Assembly: GCF_016861605.1 (NCBI RefSeq)
Contig: NZ_BOLM01000010.1
Span: 1-64,000, forward strand
DNA length: 64,000 nt
Direction of reading: 5' to 3'
From: Levilactobacillus wangkuiensis
GTDB taxonomy: Bacteria; Bacillota; Bacilli; Lactobacillales; Lactobacillaceae
Part shown: in pieces, positions 17,034 to 27,100 of the stretch
Numbering within the stretch: the stretch's first letter is position 1
Layout: every line of letters begins with the position of its first letter
Program-made: the position numbers and the translations under genes
Notes under the pieces: model-generated
What the model was told of the DNA's origin: nothing
The model's input: only the letters and a program-made list of their open reading frames with translations
Databases searched by the model: none

Positions 17034-18509
17034 ATGAAGAAGAGATTGGTATTATTCTTTGCTCTGCTGTTGGCGCTGGTCACCGGCTTCACCGCCCTAA
17101 CCACGACGGCGAACGCTGCCACCGACAACTCACTGACAAAGATTGAGAAGAAGGGGACGCTGGTCATGGGGACCTCGCCCGATTATCCCCCTTATGAATT
17201 CCAGGCAACCGTTCACGGCAAGACCAAGATTGTCGGCATGGACGTTGCCGTCGGCCAAAAGATTGCTAAGGACATGGGCGTCAAGCTCGTCGTAAAGTCG
17301 ATGTCGTTTGATTCCTTATTAGTCGCCCTGCAAACGGGGAAAGTCGACATGGTTATCTCCGGGATGAACCCTACGCCCGCTCGGCGGAAAAACGTGGACT
17401 TCACCCACACCTACTACCAAGGTGGGTACAGCATCGTCATCAACAAGAGTGACAAGGGAATCTATAAGAACAAGGATTCCTTCGTTGGCAAGACCATTGG
17501 GGCCCAAACCGGCTCCACCATGTACAACGAATCCAAGAAGCAAACCAGTGGCACGACCGTCAAAGGGATGACCTCCGTATCCGACCTGATCCTGGCGCTG
17601 CAAAGCCACAAAATCCAAGGGGTCGCCATGGAAAAGCCTTCTGCACAAGCCTACGTGGCCAACAACAAGGAACTCGCCGCTATCCCCAGTGACTTTAATT
17701 TAAGTGCTTCGGATACCAGTGCTTCCGTTGCCTTTGCTAAGGGCTCCACGGCTTTAGTCAACAAGGCCAACAAGTCCGTTGACCAAATTAAAAAGCAGAA
17801 CCTCGTCAACAAGACTTACCTGCCCGCCGCTGGGAAATACTTAAAGACCAACACGGTTAACACCAGCATGTTCCATTACTGGAAGGCCTTCCTGACTGGG
17901 GTTGAATACACCTTGATCATCACCGTCTGCTCCGTTTTCTTCGGGTTTATCTTAGGGGTGCTCTTATCCCTGGCACGGATGGACCGGGGCGGCGTCTTCA
18001 AGACGGCCCTACGGTGGTTAGCCACGGCCTACGTTGAATTTATCCGGGGCACGCCAATGATGGTCCAAGTCATGTTCGTTTACTTCGGTTTGGGACTCAT
18101 CGTTAACCTCCCCGCCTTAACTTCCGGGATCATCGCCATCTCCCTGAACTCTGGGGCTTACGTGGCCGAATACATCCGTGGGGGAATCAACTCCGTGGAC
18201 AACGGTCAAACGGAAGCTGCTCGTAGCCTGGGGATGTCCAGTGGTGCCACCTTACGCTACGTCGTTTTACCACAAGCCCTAAAGAACATCTGGCCATCAC
18301 TGGGGAACGAATTTATCACCCTGATCAAGGACAGTTCCATCGTCTCCATCATTGGGGTCTCCGAACTGATCTTCCAAAGCAACATTGTGCGTTCTGACAC
18401 TTACCGGGGGGTTGCCCCAATCGCCGTCATCATGGTGCTCTACTTCATCCTGACATTCACGGCTTCTCGGATTCTGAACTACTTCGAAAGGAGAATGCAA
18501 CATGACTAA
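17034..18509 (+). CDS. Polar amino-acid ABC transporter, substrate-binding/permease fusion
   Basis: A 491-residue fusion. A signal segment ([21 protein letters not shown]) is followed by a bac_3-type substrate-binding domain (about residues 35-270: [27 protein letters not shown]). A permease domain with about five membrane helices follows (about 285-490), including the coupling EAA loop in [22 protein letters not shown]. Fusions of this layout (GlnP type) import glutamine, glutamate, arginine or related polar amino acids, displaying the receptor on the outer face. GAGGAG precedes the ATG. The stop overlaps the ATPase start. Confidence 0.92.
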   Translation: MKKRLVLFFALLLALVTGFTALTTTANAATDNSLTKIEKKGTLVMGTSPDYPPYEFQATVHGKTKIVGMDVAVGQKIAKDMGVKLVVKSMSFDSLLVALQTGKVDMVISGMNPTPARRKNVDFTHTYYQGGYSIVINKSDKGIYKNKDSFVGKTIGAQTGSTMYNESKKQTSGTTVKGMTSVSDLILALQSHKIQGVAMEKPSAQAYVANNKELAAIPSDFNLSASDTSASVAFAKGSTALVNKANKSVDQIKKQNLVNKTYLPAAGKYLKTNTVNTSMFHYWKAFLTGVEYTLIITVCSVFFGFILGVLLSLARMDRGGVFKTALRWLATAYVEFIRGTPMMVQVMFVYFGLGLIVNLPALTSGIIAISLNSGAYVAEYIRGGINSVDNGQTEAARSLGMSSGATLRYVVLPQALKNIWPSLGNEFITLIKDSSIVSIIGVSELIFQSNIVRSDTYRGVAPIAVIMVLYFILTFTASRILNYFERRMQHD

Positions 18510-19242
18510 ACCAATTATTGAGGTTAAAGATCTCGCCAAGAACTTTGGCAAAAACCAAGTCTTAAAAGATATTACGGAACAAGTCACCCCTGGCCAAGTC
18601 ATCGTCGTCATTGGTCCTTCAGGTAGTGGGAAATCCACCTTCCTGCGGTGCTTGAACCTGCTGGAGACGCCCACTTCTGGTGAGGTCGACTTCGCCGGTG
18701 AAAACCTGACGACCCTGGATACCAAGCGGGTCAACGAGTTACGGGAACAAATGGGGATGGTTTTCCAAAGCTTCAACCTCTTCCCCAACATGACCGTCCT
18801 TGAAAACATCAAGCTGGCTCCGATGAAGGTCAAGCACATGGACGACGCCACGGCGACCAAGCGAGCCCACGAACTCCTCAAGCAGGTCAACTTAGACGAC
18901 CACGCCGACGCCTTCCCTGCCAGCCTCTCCGGTGGACAAGCACAACGGGTTGCCATCGCGCGGTCCCTGGCCATGGATCCCAAGGTTATGCTGTTTGATG
19001 AGCCAACCTCTGCCTTGGACCCCGAAATGGTCGGTGAAGTGTTGAGCGTTATGCAACAACTAGCCGAACAAGGCATGACGATGGTCGTGGTCACCCACGA
19101 AATGGGCTTTGCCAAGTCCGTGGCCGACCGCGTCTGGTTCATGGCCGATGGCTACATTCAAGAAAACAGTACCCCGGACGACTTCTTCAGTAATCCGCAA
19201 ACGGAACGGGCACAAGACTTCTTATCCAAGATTCTGATGTAA
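18502..19242 (+). CDS. Polar amino-acid ABC transporter ATP-binding protein
   Basis: A 246-residue ABC ATPase (GlnQ type) that energises the preceding permease. Walker A is GPSGSGKST (about residues 35-43), Q-loop [11 protein letters not shown], signature LSGGQAQR, Walker [15 protein letters not shown] and switch His VVTHE. It overlaps the fusion gene by 8 bp and ends at a strong terminator, so the two genes form a complete transporter operon. Confidence 0.96.
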   Translation: MTKPIIEVKDLAKNFGKNQVLKDITEQVTPGQVIVVIGPSGSGKSTFLRCLNLLETPTSGEVDFAGENLTTLDTKRVNELREQMGMVFQSFNLFPNMTVLENIKLAPMKVKHMDDATATKRAHELLKQVNLDDHADAFPASLSGGQAQRVAIARSLAMDPKVMLFDEPTSALDPEMVGEVLSVMQQLAEQGMTMVVVTHEMGFAKSVADRVWFMADGYIQENSTPDDFFSNPQTERAQDFLSKILM

Positions 19243-19254
19243 ATAGCGACTTAA

Positions 19255-19289
19255 AAATGCTCGTCGACGTGTGCCGGCGAGCATTTTTT
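19255..19289 (+). terminator. Terminator of the ABC transporter operon
   Basis: AAATGCTCG-CG / CG-CGAGCATTT hairpin followed by a T run, 12 bp after the ATPase stop. Confidence 0.9.
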
Positions 19290-19323
19290 CTGTCTAGTTT
19301 TAATTTCACAAAAGTAAGTCAAA

Positions 19324-19366
19324 GAGGACCGTCCACGATTTAGTCTCGCAGACGGTCCTCTTTTTC
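19324..19366. terminator. Hairpin terminator between converging transporter and surface-protein genes
   Basis: GAGGACCGTC / GACGGTCCTC with a 17-base loop. TTTTTC follows on the plus strand and a shorter TTTGAC on the minus strand, where it lies 20 bp after the surface-protein stop. Confidence 0.75.
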
Positions 19367-19386
19367 GTGATAACGACTAACTTACT

Positions 19387-22300
19387 TTATTCATGACGAC
19401 GTTTCCGCAATCCCGCAAGGCCAAGGCCGCCTAACAAGACGCCTAAGGCTGCCCACCAGGTTGTCGGGGCCTCGTTGGTCTGTGGCAACGTTGCCTTCGT
19501 GACAGGTGCGACAACCGGCTGTGTGGCCGACTTCTTAGCGATTTTAGTGGTTGTTGGCATAATCAAAGCGCCATCCCCACCATGGTGCAGGGTCCCCGTC
19601 ACTGGGTCACCGGTGATGGCTGCCCCAACGCCGCCGTTGTAGCGGCTAAGTGTCTTCTGGGCACTCTTTCTAGCCTGCACGTTGAGGGTTGCGCCGGCCC
19701 CCTTCTTATGAACACCCTGGTCACTAATGACCTTGTGCACATCGTCGGGGTCGGTCGGCTTGGCCGGATCAACGGGCTTGACGGGATCAGTTGGGTCGGT
19801 CGGATCGGTTGGGTCCGTGATATCTGGGTCACCCCCGTTACCGGGATCCGTGGTACCGCCACCGCCGCCCGTGGTTGGGGCAACGACGTGGAGCGTGACC
19901 GTCTTGGTCAAGTCACCGTAGTGCAACGTCACGGTGTAGTCACCAACCTTGGTCGTGTCCGCATCCCCCATATCCAGGGTCAGTTCACTGTCCGCGACCG
20001 GCAACGCATTGGTATCCGTTGCCGCGGCCTTAAAGTCAGCGAGCGTTGGCGCAGTGCCGTTGACCTGCATGGTGTAGTCACTCCCGGTCAACGTTGCTGC
20101 CACCGGGTTAATGGTCAATTTGCCAAGGGTGACGTTAGCTGCTGTATAGTTTGCGTCCAACTGGCTGGTATCCAGCAGGTAAGCGTAGTCACCGGCCGTT
20201 TCACCGGGTACCCGCGTCACCTGCAGGCCGGACGTCGTCATCGCATCGCCCTTGCTATCGGTCACCGTAAACACAGGCGTTGGATCGGCGGTGCCGGCTT
20301 CCTTGGTGGCACTGGCCACGTTGACCGTCAGTGGTGCCGCCACGATGGTCAGCGTCGCGTCAGTCCCATTGTCGGTCCAGTCGTAGTAATCACTGGCGGG
20401 GGCTTCCGCTTGAACCCGGGCAATGGCGTCCGGGTCGAGGCTGACCTGGTACGTCCCCACGTTTGGCAGTGAGGCCGCCGTCAGGGCTGAGGTCTTGCCG
20501 TTAAATTTAGACGTGCTGGTTTCGCCGGATGGTGTGACGATCAAGTCGCCGCTCTTCAAGGTGTACACGAACCCATCGGACAACGTCAACGTGTACTGCG
20601 ACGCGTCAAAGACGGGCGCTTGACCGGTATACGTGACGGTGGCGTTGCCGGACAGACTGTAGCTGGCTTCCCGTTTGATAACGGTCACCTGGGCGGTCGC
20701 AGAGTCGACGCCTTCGTAGCTGTAGGTCACGTTGTAGACGCCGGCGTTTTGCGTCACTTGATCGGGCTGAACAGTGTTTCCCTTGGCATCGGTAATCGCG
20801 ATTCCCAGTTTGTCTGCCTCAATTGGCGTACCATCGGTCATCACGGCGCTAACCACGTTGTCCGTTGGTTGCCAGCCATCGCCGTACCAAACCGTCGAGT
20901 TGGCCACTTGAATCTTCGGGTCATTCAAGACAACTTGGTAATTCCCGGTGTAGGTGGCGCCGGTACTGTCGGTCAGTGTCCAAGCAAACGTGAAATTCTC
21001 CACACTATCTGGAATGGTAAATTTGCCATTGCTGTAGGTCACGCCGTTAGACAACTTGGTCAAGGTTAAATCAGTGTTTTTGAGGTCACCCACCGCAACA
21101 TCAAATAGATCATCGATTGAATTTAATTTAGCCTTACTCGTGAAAATGGTGGCCGTCTGGTTTTGTGCCAGAATCGCCATGTCACCAGCGGCGGTCAGGC
21201 TGGTCAACCGGTTGTAGTCAAACGCATTGGCACCGACCTTTGTCGACGTTGCCACCTGAACGCCCGCCAGTTGATTGCCGAAGAACGCCTGCTTGCCAAT
21301 CGTGGTGAGCACCGGGTTACTGAGGTCCAGCTGGCCGCCCAAGGCGTTGTAGGTGAAGGCGCTCGTGCCAATCGTCGTGAGGTTCGCATTGACTGTCAAT
21401 GATTCCAAACGGTTCCCGGCAAAGGCCAGGTCGCCGATGGTCGTTAAGGCTGGTGGCAGGGTCAAGTTCCCTGTCAGACCAGCGTATTCAAACGCGCCAC
21501 TCTTAATCGTGGTGAGTGCCGTGGCTTCACTGGTGTCCACGGACGTTAATTTAGAATCGTAGGTAAAGGCATTAGCCCCAATCGTAACCAGGCTGGCAGG
21601 TAATTTGATACTTTTCAGCGAAGAATTCGCCAGGAAGGCTTGGTCACCAATGGTCTCTAAGCTGGCGGGTAAGGTGATGTTGGCCAGCACGGTGTCGTAA
21701 ATGAACGCCGAGTTGCCAATCGTGGTCAACTGGCTGCAATCGGCAAAGTTGACCGTGGTCAAACCGCCGGCCGTGCTGCCCGTAGCGTCCTTGGTCGTCA
21801 TGGCCCCGAATGCGTAGTCACCGATACTGGTCAGACTCGCCGGCAGGTTCAGCGTGGTGATGCCGCCATCGTACGTGAAGGCGTAGTTGCCAATCGTTTG
21901 CAGGCCGTTGCCAAAGTCGACCGAAGTCAGCGCCGTGTCGGGGTCAAAGCTGACATCGCCACTTTGGTAACTTGAAAAAGCGTTATCACCAATTTGTAAG
22001 ACGCCATCACCCAAGGTCAGACTCTTAAGGCTCGTCGTGCCGGCAAAGGCCGCCGTTCCCATAGTAGTTAGTGTTGGGATGTTTAAGCTCGTTAAGGACT
22101 CATCCCCAGCAAAGGCCAAATCGCCAATACTTTCTAACTGGGTCGCCTGACTGAAGTCGACGTTGGCCAATTGGGTATTGTATTCAAAGGCGCTGGTCCC
22201 AATTGTTTTCACGGTTGCGGGTAAGACCAGGTCGGTGATACTGCTACTGAGAAAGGCCCCTTCACCAATGTTCGTTAACGTGTGATTCTCACTTAAATCA

Positions 22301-23265
22301 ACGACCTTGATACTGTTCAGGTACCCAAATGCGTAGTTCCCAATCGACGTGATGCCGTCCCCAATCACCAAGCCCGTGATGTTCTTCGTTAGGTCTGGTT
22401 GGTTGTAGAAGGCACCATCCCCAATAGCCGTGACGTTGTAGGTCTTACCGCCATTGGTTACAGTCGTTGGAATCACAACTGTGCCCGATAGCACCTGGTT
22501 ATTCAGCGTCAGCAGTGTCGCCGTCCCAGTGTCATCATCATAGCCAAACAGAAAATTGCTTTGATCCGTCGCTGGTAAGGCTACCCGCGCCATTTGGGTC
22601 GCTGAAAAACTGACCGCGGATACTGGTTGAACTGGTGTGTCGCCGGACTGGTCAGATTTTTGATTACTATTCGTGGCATCGTTGTCTGACCCAGTCCCTG
22701 AAACCGACTGGTCATTCGATTTTTCTTGATTGCTTTCGTCAGAAGTTGGTGTCTCCGTTTCAGTCCCGGTCCCAGTTGATCCCTCACCGGTATCCTTTGG
22801 GGATTGCTGACCATTTTCCGTATTAGTGGGCGTGGTTTCTTCATTTGAAGTCGACTGATCATCATCCTGGCTACCGGTTTTACCGTTTTCCTGTCCAGCA
22901 CCACTTGCCGATTCGCTGCCAGTAGTGTCGCCATTGTCCACTGACGACTCCGTTTCAGTCCCGGTCCCAGCACCCGCTTCGGCGCCATTTTCGCTTGCAT
23001 CATCGTTCTCCGTAACCGTACCCGCCACGGCAGCGCTTGCATTTTCAGCGTCGCTCGTTGGATTGGCAATAGGCACGACCTTATCCGTCAAACTCCCCGT
23101 ACCTGAACTCTGTTGACTCACGCTGTCCCCGCTAGTCGTGTCGGTGTCCGCATGAGCTGTCTCTTGTCCAACCAGGGTTCCCAGGCCGACCGCCACGACC
23201 GTAATCGCTGCGAAGACCCAGTGCTTGCCATCCTTGTACATCTTGTAATGTTGTTTTGTTTGCAT
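19387..23265 (-). CDS. LPXTG cell-wall-anchored BspA-type leucine-rich-repeat protein (1292 aa)
   Basis: A 1292-residue surface protein. It has a KxYKxGKxW-type signal (HYKMYKDGKHW, residues 6-16, cleaved near AHA) and a Ser/Thr/Asp/Gly/Gln-rich linker to about 215. About 20 BspA-like LRR_5 units (IGDxAFxxxxxLTxLxLPxxLxxIG) run over roughly 235-700. MBG/Ig-like modules lie at about 770-1115, then a DPTDPTDP proline-rich wall span, LPQTN at 1260-1264, a membrane helix and RKRRHE. It is probably exported and attached by sortase for adhesion or interaction. LPQTN has Asn where sortase A sites normally have Gly. AGAGGGG precedes the ATG. It is a paralogue of the next gene. Confidence 0.9.
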   Translation of the reverse strand: MQTKQHYKMYKDGKHWVFAAITVVAVGLGTLVGQETAHADTDTTSGDSVSQQSSGTGSLTDKVVPIANPTSDAENASAAVAGTVTENDDASENGAEAGAGTGTETESSVDNGDTTGSESASGAGQENGKTGSQDDDQSTSNEETTPTNTENGQQSPKDTGEGSTGTGTETETPTSDESNQEKSNDQSVSGTGSDNDATNSNQKSDQSGDTPVQPVSAVSFSATQMARVALPATDQSNFLFGYDDDTGTATLLTLNNQVLSGTVVIPTTVTNGGKTYNVTAIGDGAFYNQPDLTKNITGLVIGDGITSIGNYAFGYLNSIKVVDLSENHTLTNIGEGAFLSSSITDLVLPATVKTIGTSAFEYNTQLANVDFSQATQLESIGDLAFAGDESLTSLNIPTLTTMGTAAFAGTTSLKSLTLGDGVLQIGDNAFSSYQSGDVSFDPDTALTSVDFGNGLQTIGNYAFTYDGGITTLNLPASLTSIGDYAFGAMTTKDATGSTAGGLTTVNFADCSQLTTIGNSAFIYDTVLANITLPASLETIGDQAFLANSSLKSIKLPASLVTIGANAFTYDSKLTSVDTSEATALTTIKSGAFEYAGLTGNLTLPPALTTIGDLAFAGNRLESLTVNANLTTIGTSAFTYNALGGQLDLSNPVLTTIGKQAFFGNQLAGVQVATSTKVGANAFDYNRLTSLTAAGDMAILAQNQTATIFTSKAKLNSIDDLFDVAVGDLKNTDLTLTKLSNGVTYSNGKFTIPDSVENFTFAWTLTDSTGATYTGNYQVVLNDPKIQVANSTVWYGDGWQPTDNVVSAVMTDGTPIEADKLGIAITDAKGNTVQPDQVTQNAGVYNVTYSYEGVDSATAQVTVIKREASYSLSGNATVTYTGQAPVFDASQYTLTLSDGFVYTLKSGDLIVTPSGETSTSKFNGKTSALTAASLPNVGTYQVSLDPDAIARVQAEAPASDYYDWTDNGTDATLTIVAAPLTVNVASATKEAGTADPTPVFTVTDSKGDAMTTSGLQVTRVPGETAGDYAYLLDTSQLDANYTAANVTLGKLTINPVAATLTGSDYTMQVNGTAPTLADFKAAATDTNALPVADSELTLDMGDADTTKVGDYTVTLHYGDLTKTVTLHVVAPTTGGGGGTTDPGNGGDPDITDPTDPTDPTDPVKPVDPAKPTDPDDVHKVISDQGVHKKGAGATLNVQARKSAQKTLSRYNGGVGAAITGDPVTGTLHHGGDGALIMPTTTKIAKKSATQPVVAPVTKATLPQTNEAPTTWWAALGVLLGGLGLAGLRKRRHE

Positions 23266-24053
23266 CGTTGTTTACCCCTCTCACCGTTGGAGTCCCTTGT
23301 CCCCCAAAGCCTGTCTATCAACAACTAAATGACCGGCTAGTTAATCTCTTACTTAGCATATTAGCGCCTCAATCAATGAGTGCAACTAAACCCCACTTGT
23401 GAAATCAAGTTAGGCTCTAAGCCTTACCAAGTCACTAATCATTTTCCTCAACTTTATAAATCCCTAACGACTGTTCATTTGAAACTTATTTCGACGCAAT
23501 AGTCCCTAACCCCATGATTGAAAGGCCTCACTCACGGGTAAACAAGCCGCCACTTAGGCTCCTAGTTAGCGCTCTTGGCTTGCAACTAATCGTTGTGTAA
23601 ATACAGCTTAATTTTAGGACATTGTGTCTACTTTTTGCTTTGTTATATGGCGTTACTATAGCATATTATTAAATGAAATAATAGTCTTGAGTCGCATTGT
23701 ATCAGTATTTTTGTTGACTATTAAAATTCAATTAATCTGTTCTTTCACTAAAATATGATTTGCACATTATTCTTTCTCTGGCCAGCTGTTTCAAATTCTC
23801 TTTGCCCTTAGTTCATGCCTGAAACGGTTCTCGCCTAAACTATCGCCTATCCCTTGATAAATCAATCTTTATAATTCTGGCTATCAAAATCATCGACGGC
23901 GTCATCTCTTTACCTACTTAAATTTCCCGACATGATTGTTCAAAATGACAAATCAATGTGAACAACCAAACAAAATTAGAAAATCAGGAGGCGCCAGTGG
24001 AACCTGTCACTTTTTCAATCAAGAAGAATCGGCAACTTGCCTGACAGTGAACG
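23266..24053. other. A+T-rich intergenic region upstream of the first LRR protein
   Basis: No convincing gene. It holds the minus-strand promoter at 23358-23385 and then several hundred A+T-rich bases with no repeat-family element. A 61-codon open frame at 23936-24121 runs into the neighbouring terminator and lacks a ribosome binding site. The length and richness in A+T suggest regulatory DNA for a highly expressed wall protein (inference). Confidence 0.6.
23358..23385 (-). promoter_or_regulatory. Candidate promoter of the 1292-aa surface protein
   Basis: On the minus strand TTGCAC (23380-23385) and TAATAT (23358-23363) with a 16-base spacer, about 95 bp before the ATG. Confidence 0.5.
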
Positions 24054-24114
24054 CAAAAACGCCCCATCAGAGAATTCAGCGGTTAATCTGGCTGAGTTTC
24101 TCTGATGAGGCGTT
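24054..24114 (-). terminator. Terminator of the 1471-aa surface protein gene
   Basis: Minus-strand long hairpin AACGCCTCATCAGAGA / TCTCTGATGGGGCGTT, followed by a short run of T. A CAGC/GCTG inner pairing extends it. It lies 30 bp after the stop. Confidence 0.88.
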
Positions 24115-24143
24115 GCTTTAAATTTAGCATCTTCTAACGTGGT

Positions 24144-27100
24144 TTAGTCATGACGCTTTCGTTGCCAACCGACCAGGCTCAATCCACCTAGTAGGGTGCC
24201 TAACAAGGCCCACCATGGGGTTTGCGCGTCGCCCGTCTGCGGCAGTTTAGTAGCTGCCAGTTGGTCAGTGGTTGACGTTGCGGTCGTGCCTTGGTTCCGC
24301 TTGGTAGTTTCTGGCGCGGTTGCCATGGTTGCCTTAGCTAACCGTTTCGCTGCAGTCTGGTGACTAGCCGTTGGCGTTTCGTCTGCCATTTGAACCATGG
24401 CAGCTGCCCCACCGGATTTCACCAAGAACTGTTGCACATCGTGTTCTCCAGACGTCCCAGCGGAGACATTTTCATGTGCCCCCGATTCGCTGACAATATA
24501 CTGAGCACCACTCTGACCAGGGATCGGCTTTGCTGGCATCACAGGTGTCGTTGGCGTTACTGGTTTTGTCGGCTTTGCTGGTTTCGTCGGCTTTACCGGC
24601 GTGGTTGGTTTAACCGGCTTCGTCGGTGTGGTTGGCTCAGTCGTCGTACCGCCATTGCCTGTGTCCGGGTCAGTCTGATTGCCAGAATTGCCGGTATCGC
24701 CGCCGGTTGCGGCTGCATTAACGTGTAAAGTGACTAGGAATGTCTTTCCACCATAGCTGAGCGTAACTTCATAATCGCCGGCCTTGGTGAGGTCAGCCTT
24801 ACTCAAATCCACGGCAATTTTATCAGCCGACACGGCTTGGGCATTTTCATCCGTCCCCGTGGCACCGAAGTCTGCGGCCGTTGGCATCGCATCCCCCACC
24901 GTCATGGTGTATTCCTTACCAGACACCGTGACTGGTGCCGCTACAATTTTTAACGTTGCCGGCAGGTAGGTGACGTCAAAGTTAGACGCAGATACCGCGT
25001 CAGTGCCTTGAACAGATGGCACGTATTTATATACTCCAACAGTCTCACCCAGTTCCCGAGTATAGCCAATGGTCAAGGGAAAGTTGGTCAGCGGCGTTTG
25101 CGTTTCGTCATCGTCGGCTGTCACTACAAATGTTAGTGCTGGATCAACGGTTCCGGCAACCTTAGTTAACTGCGTAGTGCCGTCAATCTGATCACCTTTA
25201 ACAGCTACGGTTACCTTGGCTGGCGTGATGGTCAACGTTGCCTCTGAAGGATTTTCCGTCCAGGCAAAAAGATCTGTTGCATCTGCCTCACCCATTACCC
25301 GCTGGATAGCCTCTGCCTTTAGAATAACTTTGTACTTTCCAACATTGGGTGCAGTGCTTGCACTTGTATTTTCTGCTGAATCAGTTAGCGTTCCGTCTGG
25401 AACAATTTCTACATCATCGTCCTTGATGGCGTAGATTAGGCCATCAGGCATATCAATTTGAAAACTGCTTCCTATCAATATTGGTGTTGCCCCCGTATAC
25501 TGAACGGTTTGATTGCCTTCCAACGTGAACGAGGCTGTCCGTTTGACAACGGTTAAGGTAATTGTTTGGGCATCGCTACCGCCATCACTATACGTCACCT
25601 TATACACACCAGGTGTTTGCGTCACCTTGTCGGCATCTACAGTGTCTCCCTCACTATTCGTAATGGAAACATCCAAGTCCCCAAGTGCCATATTCGTTCC
25701 ATCCGGCTTCACTGCACTCATAAAGTTATCCGCTGGCGTCCAGTTATCTTTGTACCAAGCCTGACCGTCTACGACCTTAATGTCTGGGTCATTCAAAACG
25801 ACTTGATAGGCGCCGGCATAAATATTGGTGCCATTTGTGCCCGGCAAGGACCAGTTGAATTTAAAACCAGCCGTCCCCTTGGGAACAGTGAACGTCCCAT
25901 CCGTTTGATTATAGGTGACCCCATTTGTAATCGACGACACTACTAAATTCTTGTTCGTTAAATTACCAACATGTGTATCAAACAACGTATCGATGGTCAC
26001 ATCCGCAGACTTGCCAAAGTAAGCGGCATACTGATTTTGAGCAATATGCGTGCTATTCGTACTGGCTGTCAGTTTCGTAATCCGGTTGTAGTCAAACGCG
26101 CTGTCGCCAACTTTCGCCGTTAACGGCACCTTGACATCTTGTATTTGATTCCCATAGAAGGCTTTCGCCCCCACAATTGTCACTGAATTTGGCAAATTGA
26201 GGCTGCCATCCAGCTCATTGTAGCTAAATGCATTGTTGCCAATTGTCTGAAGGCCATCATTAAAGCTGACTTCCTTGATATGACTTCCGGCAAACGCATA
26301 GTTCCCAATCTTCTGTGTGTTGGTTGGCATCACAAAAATTGGATTGCCATCGGCGTCCGTTTGACCAGAGTCTGTGATCCCAGAATACTCAAAAGCCCCA
26401 TCACCAATTTCTTCAAGCTGGTTTGCCTTACTAGTGTCTACCGTCTTGAGCCCATCATCATAGGTAAAAGCGTTATTGCCAATACTTTGGAGACTCGCTG
26501 GCAAGGTGAAACTCTTCAGCGCCGAATTGGCTAAGAAGGCTTGCGCACCAATCGTCGTCACGCTATCTGGCAAAGTAATATCTTCCAAAACCGTGTCATA
26601 AACAAACGCACTGTCGCCCACAGTTGTCAGTCGACTGTCATCGGCAAAGGTCACCGTTTTCAGCCCACCAATCGTGTTTCCAGTGGCATCCTTTAAATTG
26701 TCCGCAGCAAAGGCTTCCTTACCAATCTTCACCAAGTTCGCTGGCAAATTCAGGTTCACAATATGCCCGTCATAAGCAAACGCGTCATCCCCAATAATGA
26801 GGTCGTCGTTCGCTGTCTGACCGTCAAACGTGATGTCAGCCAGATTTGTGTTTGACTCAAAGGCTGCGGTCCCAATCGAAGTCAGCGTCGCTGGGAAGTG
26901 CACAGCCGTTAACCCGGTCCCATAAAAGGCGCTGGCATCAATGGTGGTTAACTGACTGTCGCTCGGAATGTTCAGCGTTGTTAAATTCTTATCGCCATTA
27001 AATGCCGACTCCCCAATTTCTGTCACGTTAGAACCCAAGGTTACCGTGGTCAAATCTTGGTTATTCTCAAAGGCCCCGGCCCCAATCGTCACACCATTAA

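Noticed and set aside
23936-24121. A 61-codon plus-strand frame upstream of the first LRR gene
   Set aside because: It overlaps the terminator of the neighbouring gene, lacks a good ribosome binding site and resembles no protein I know.
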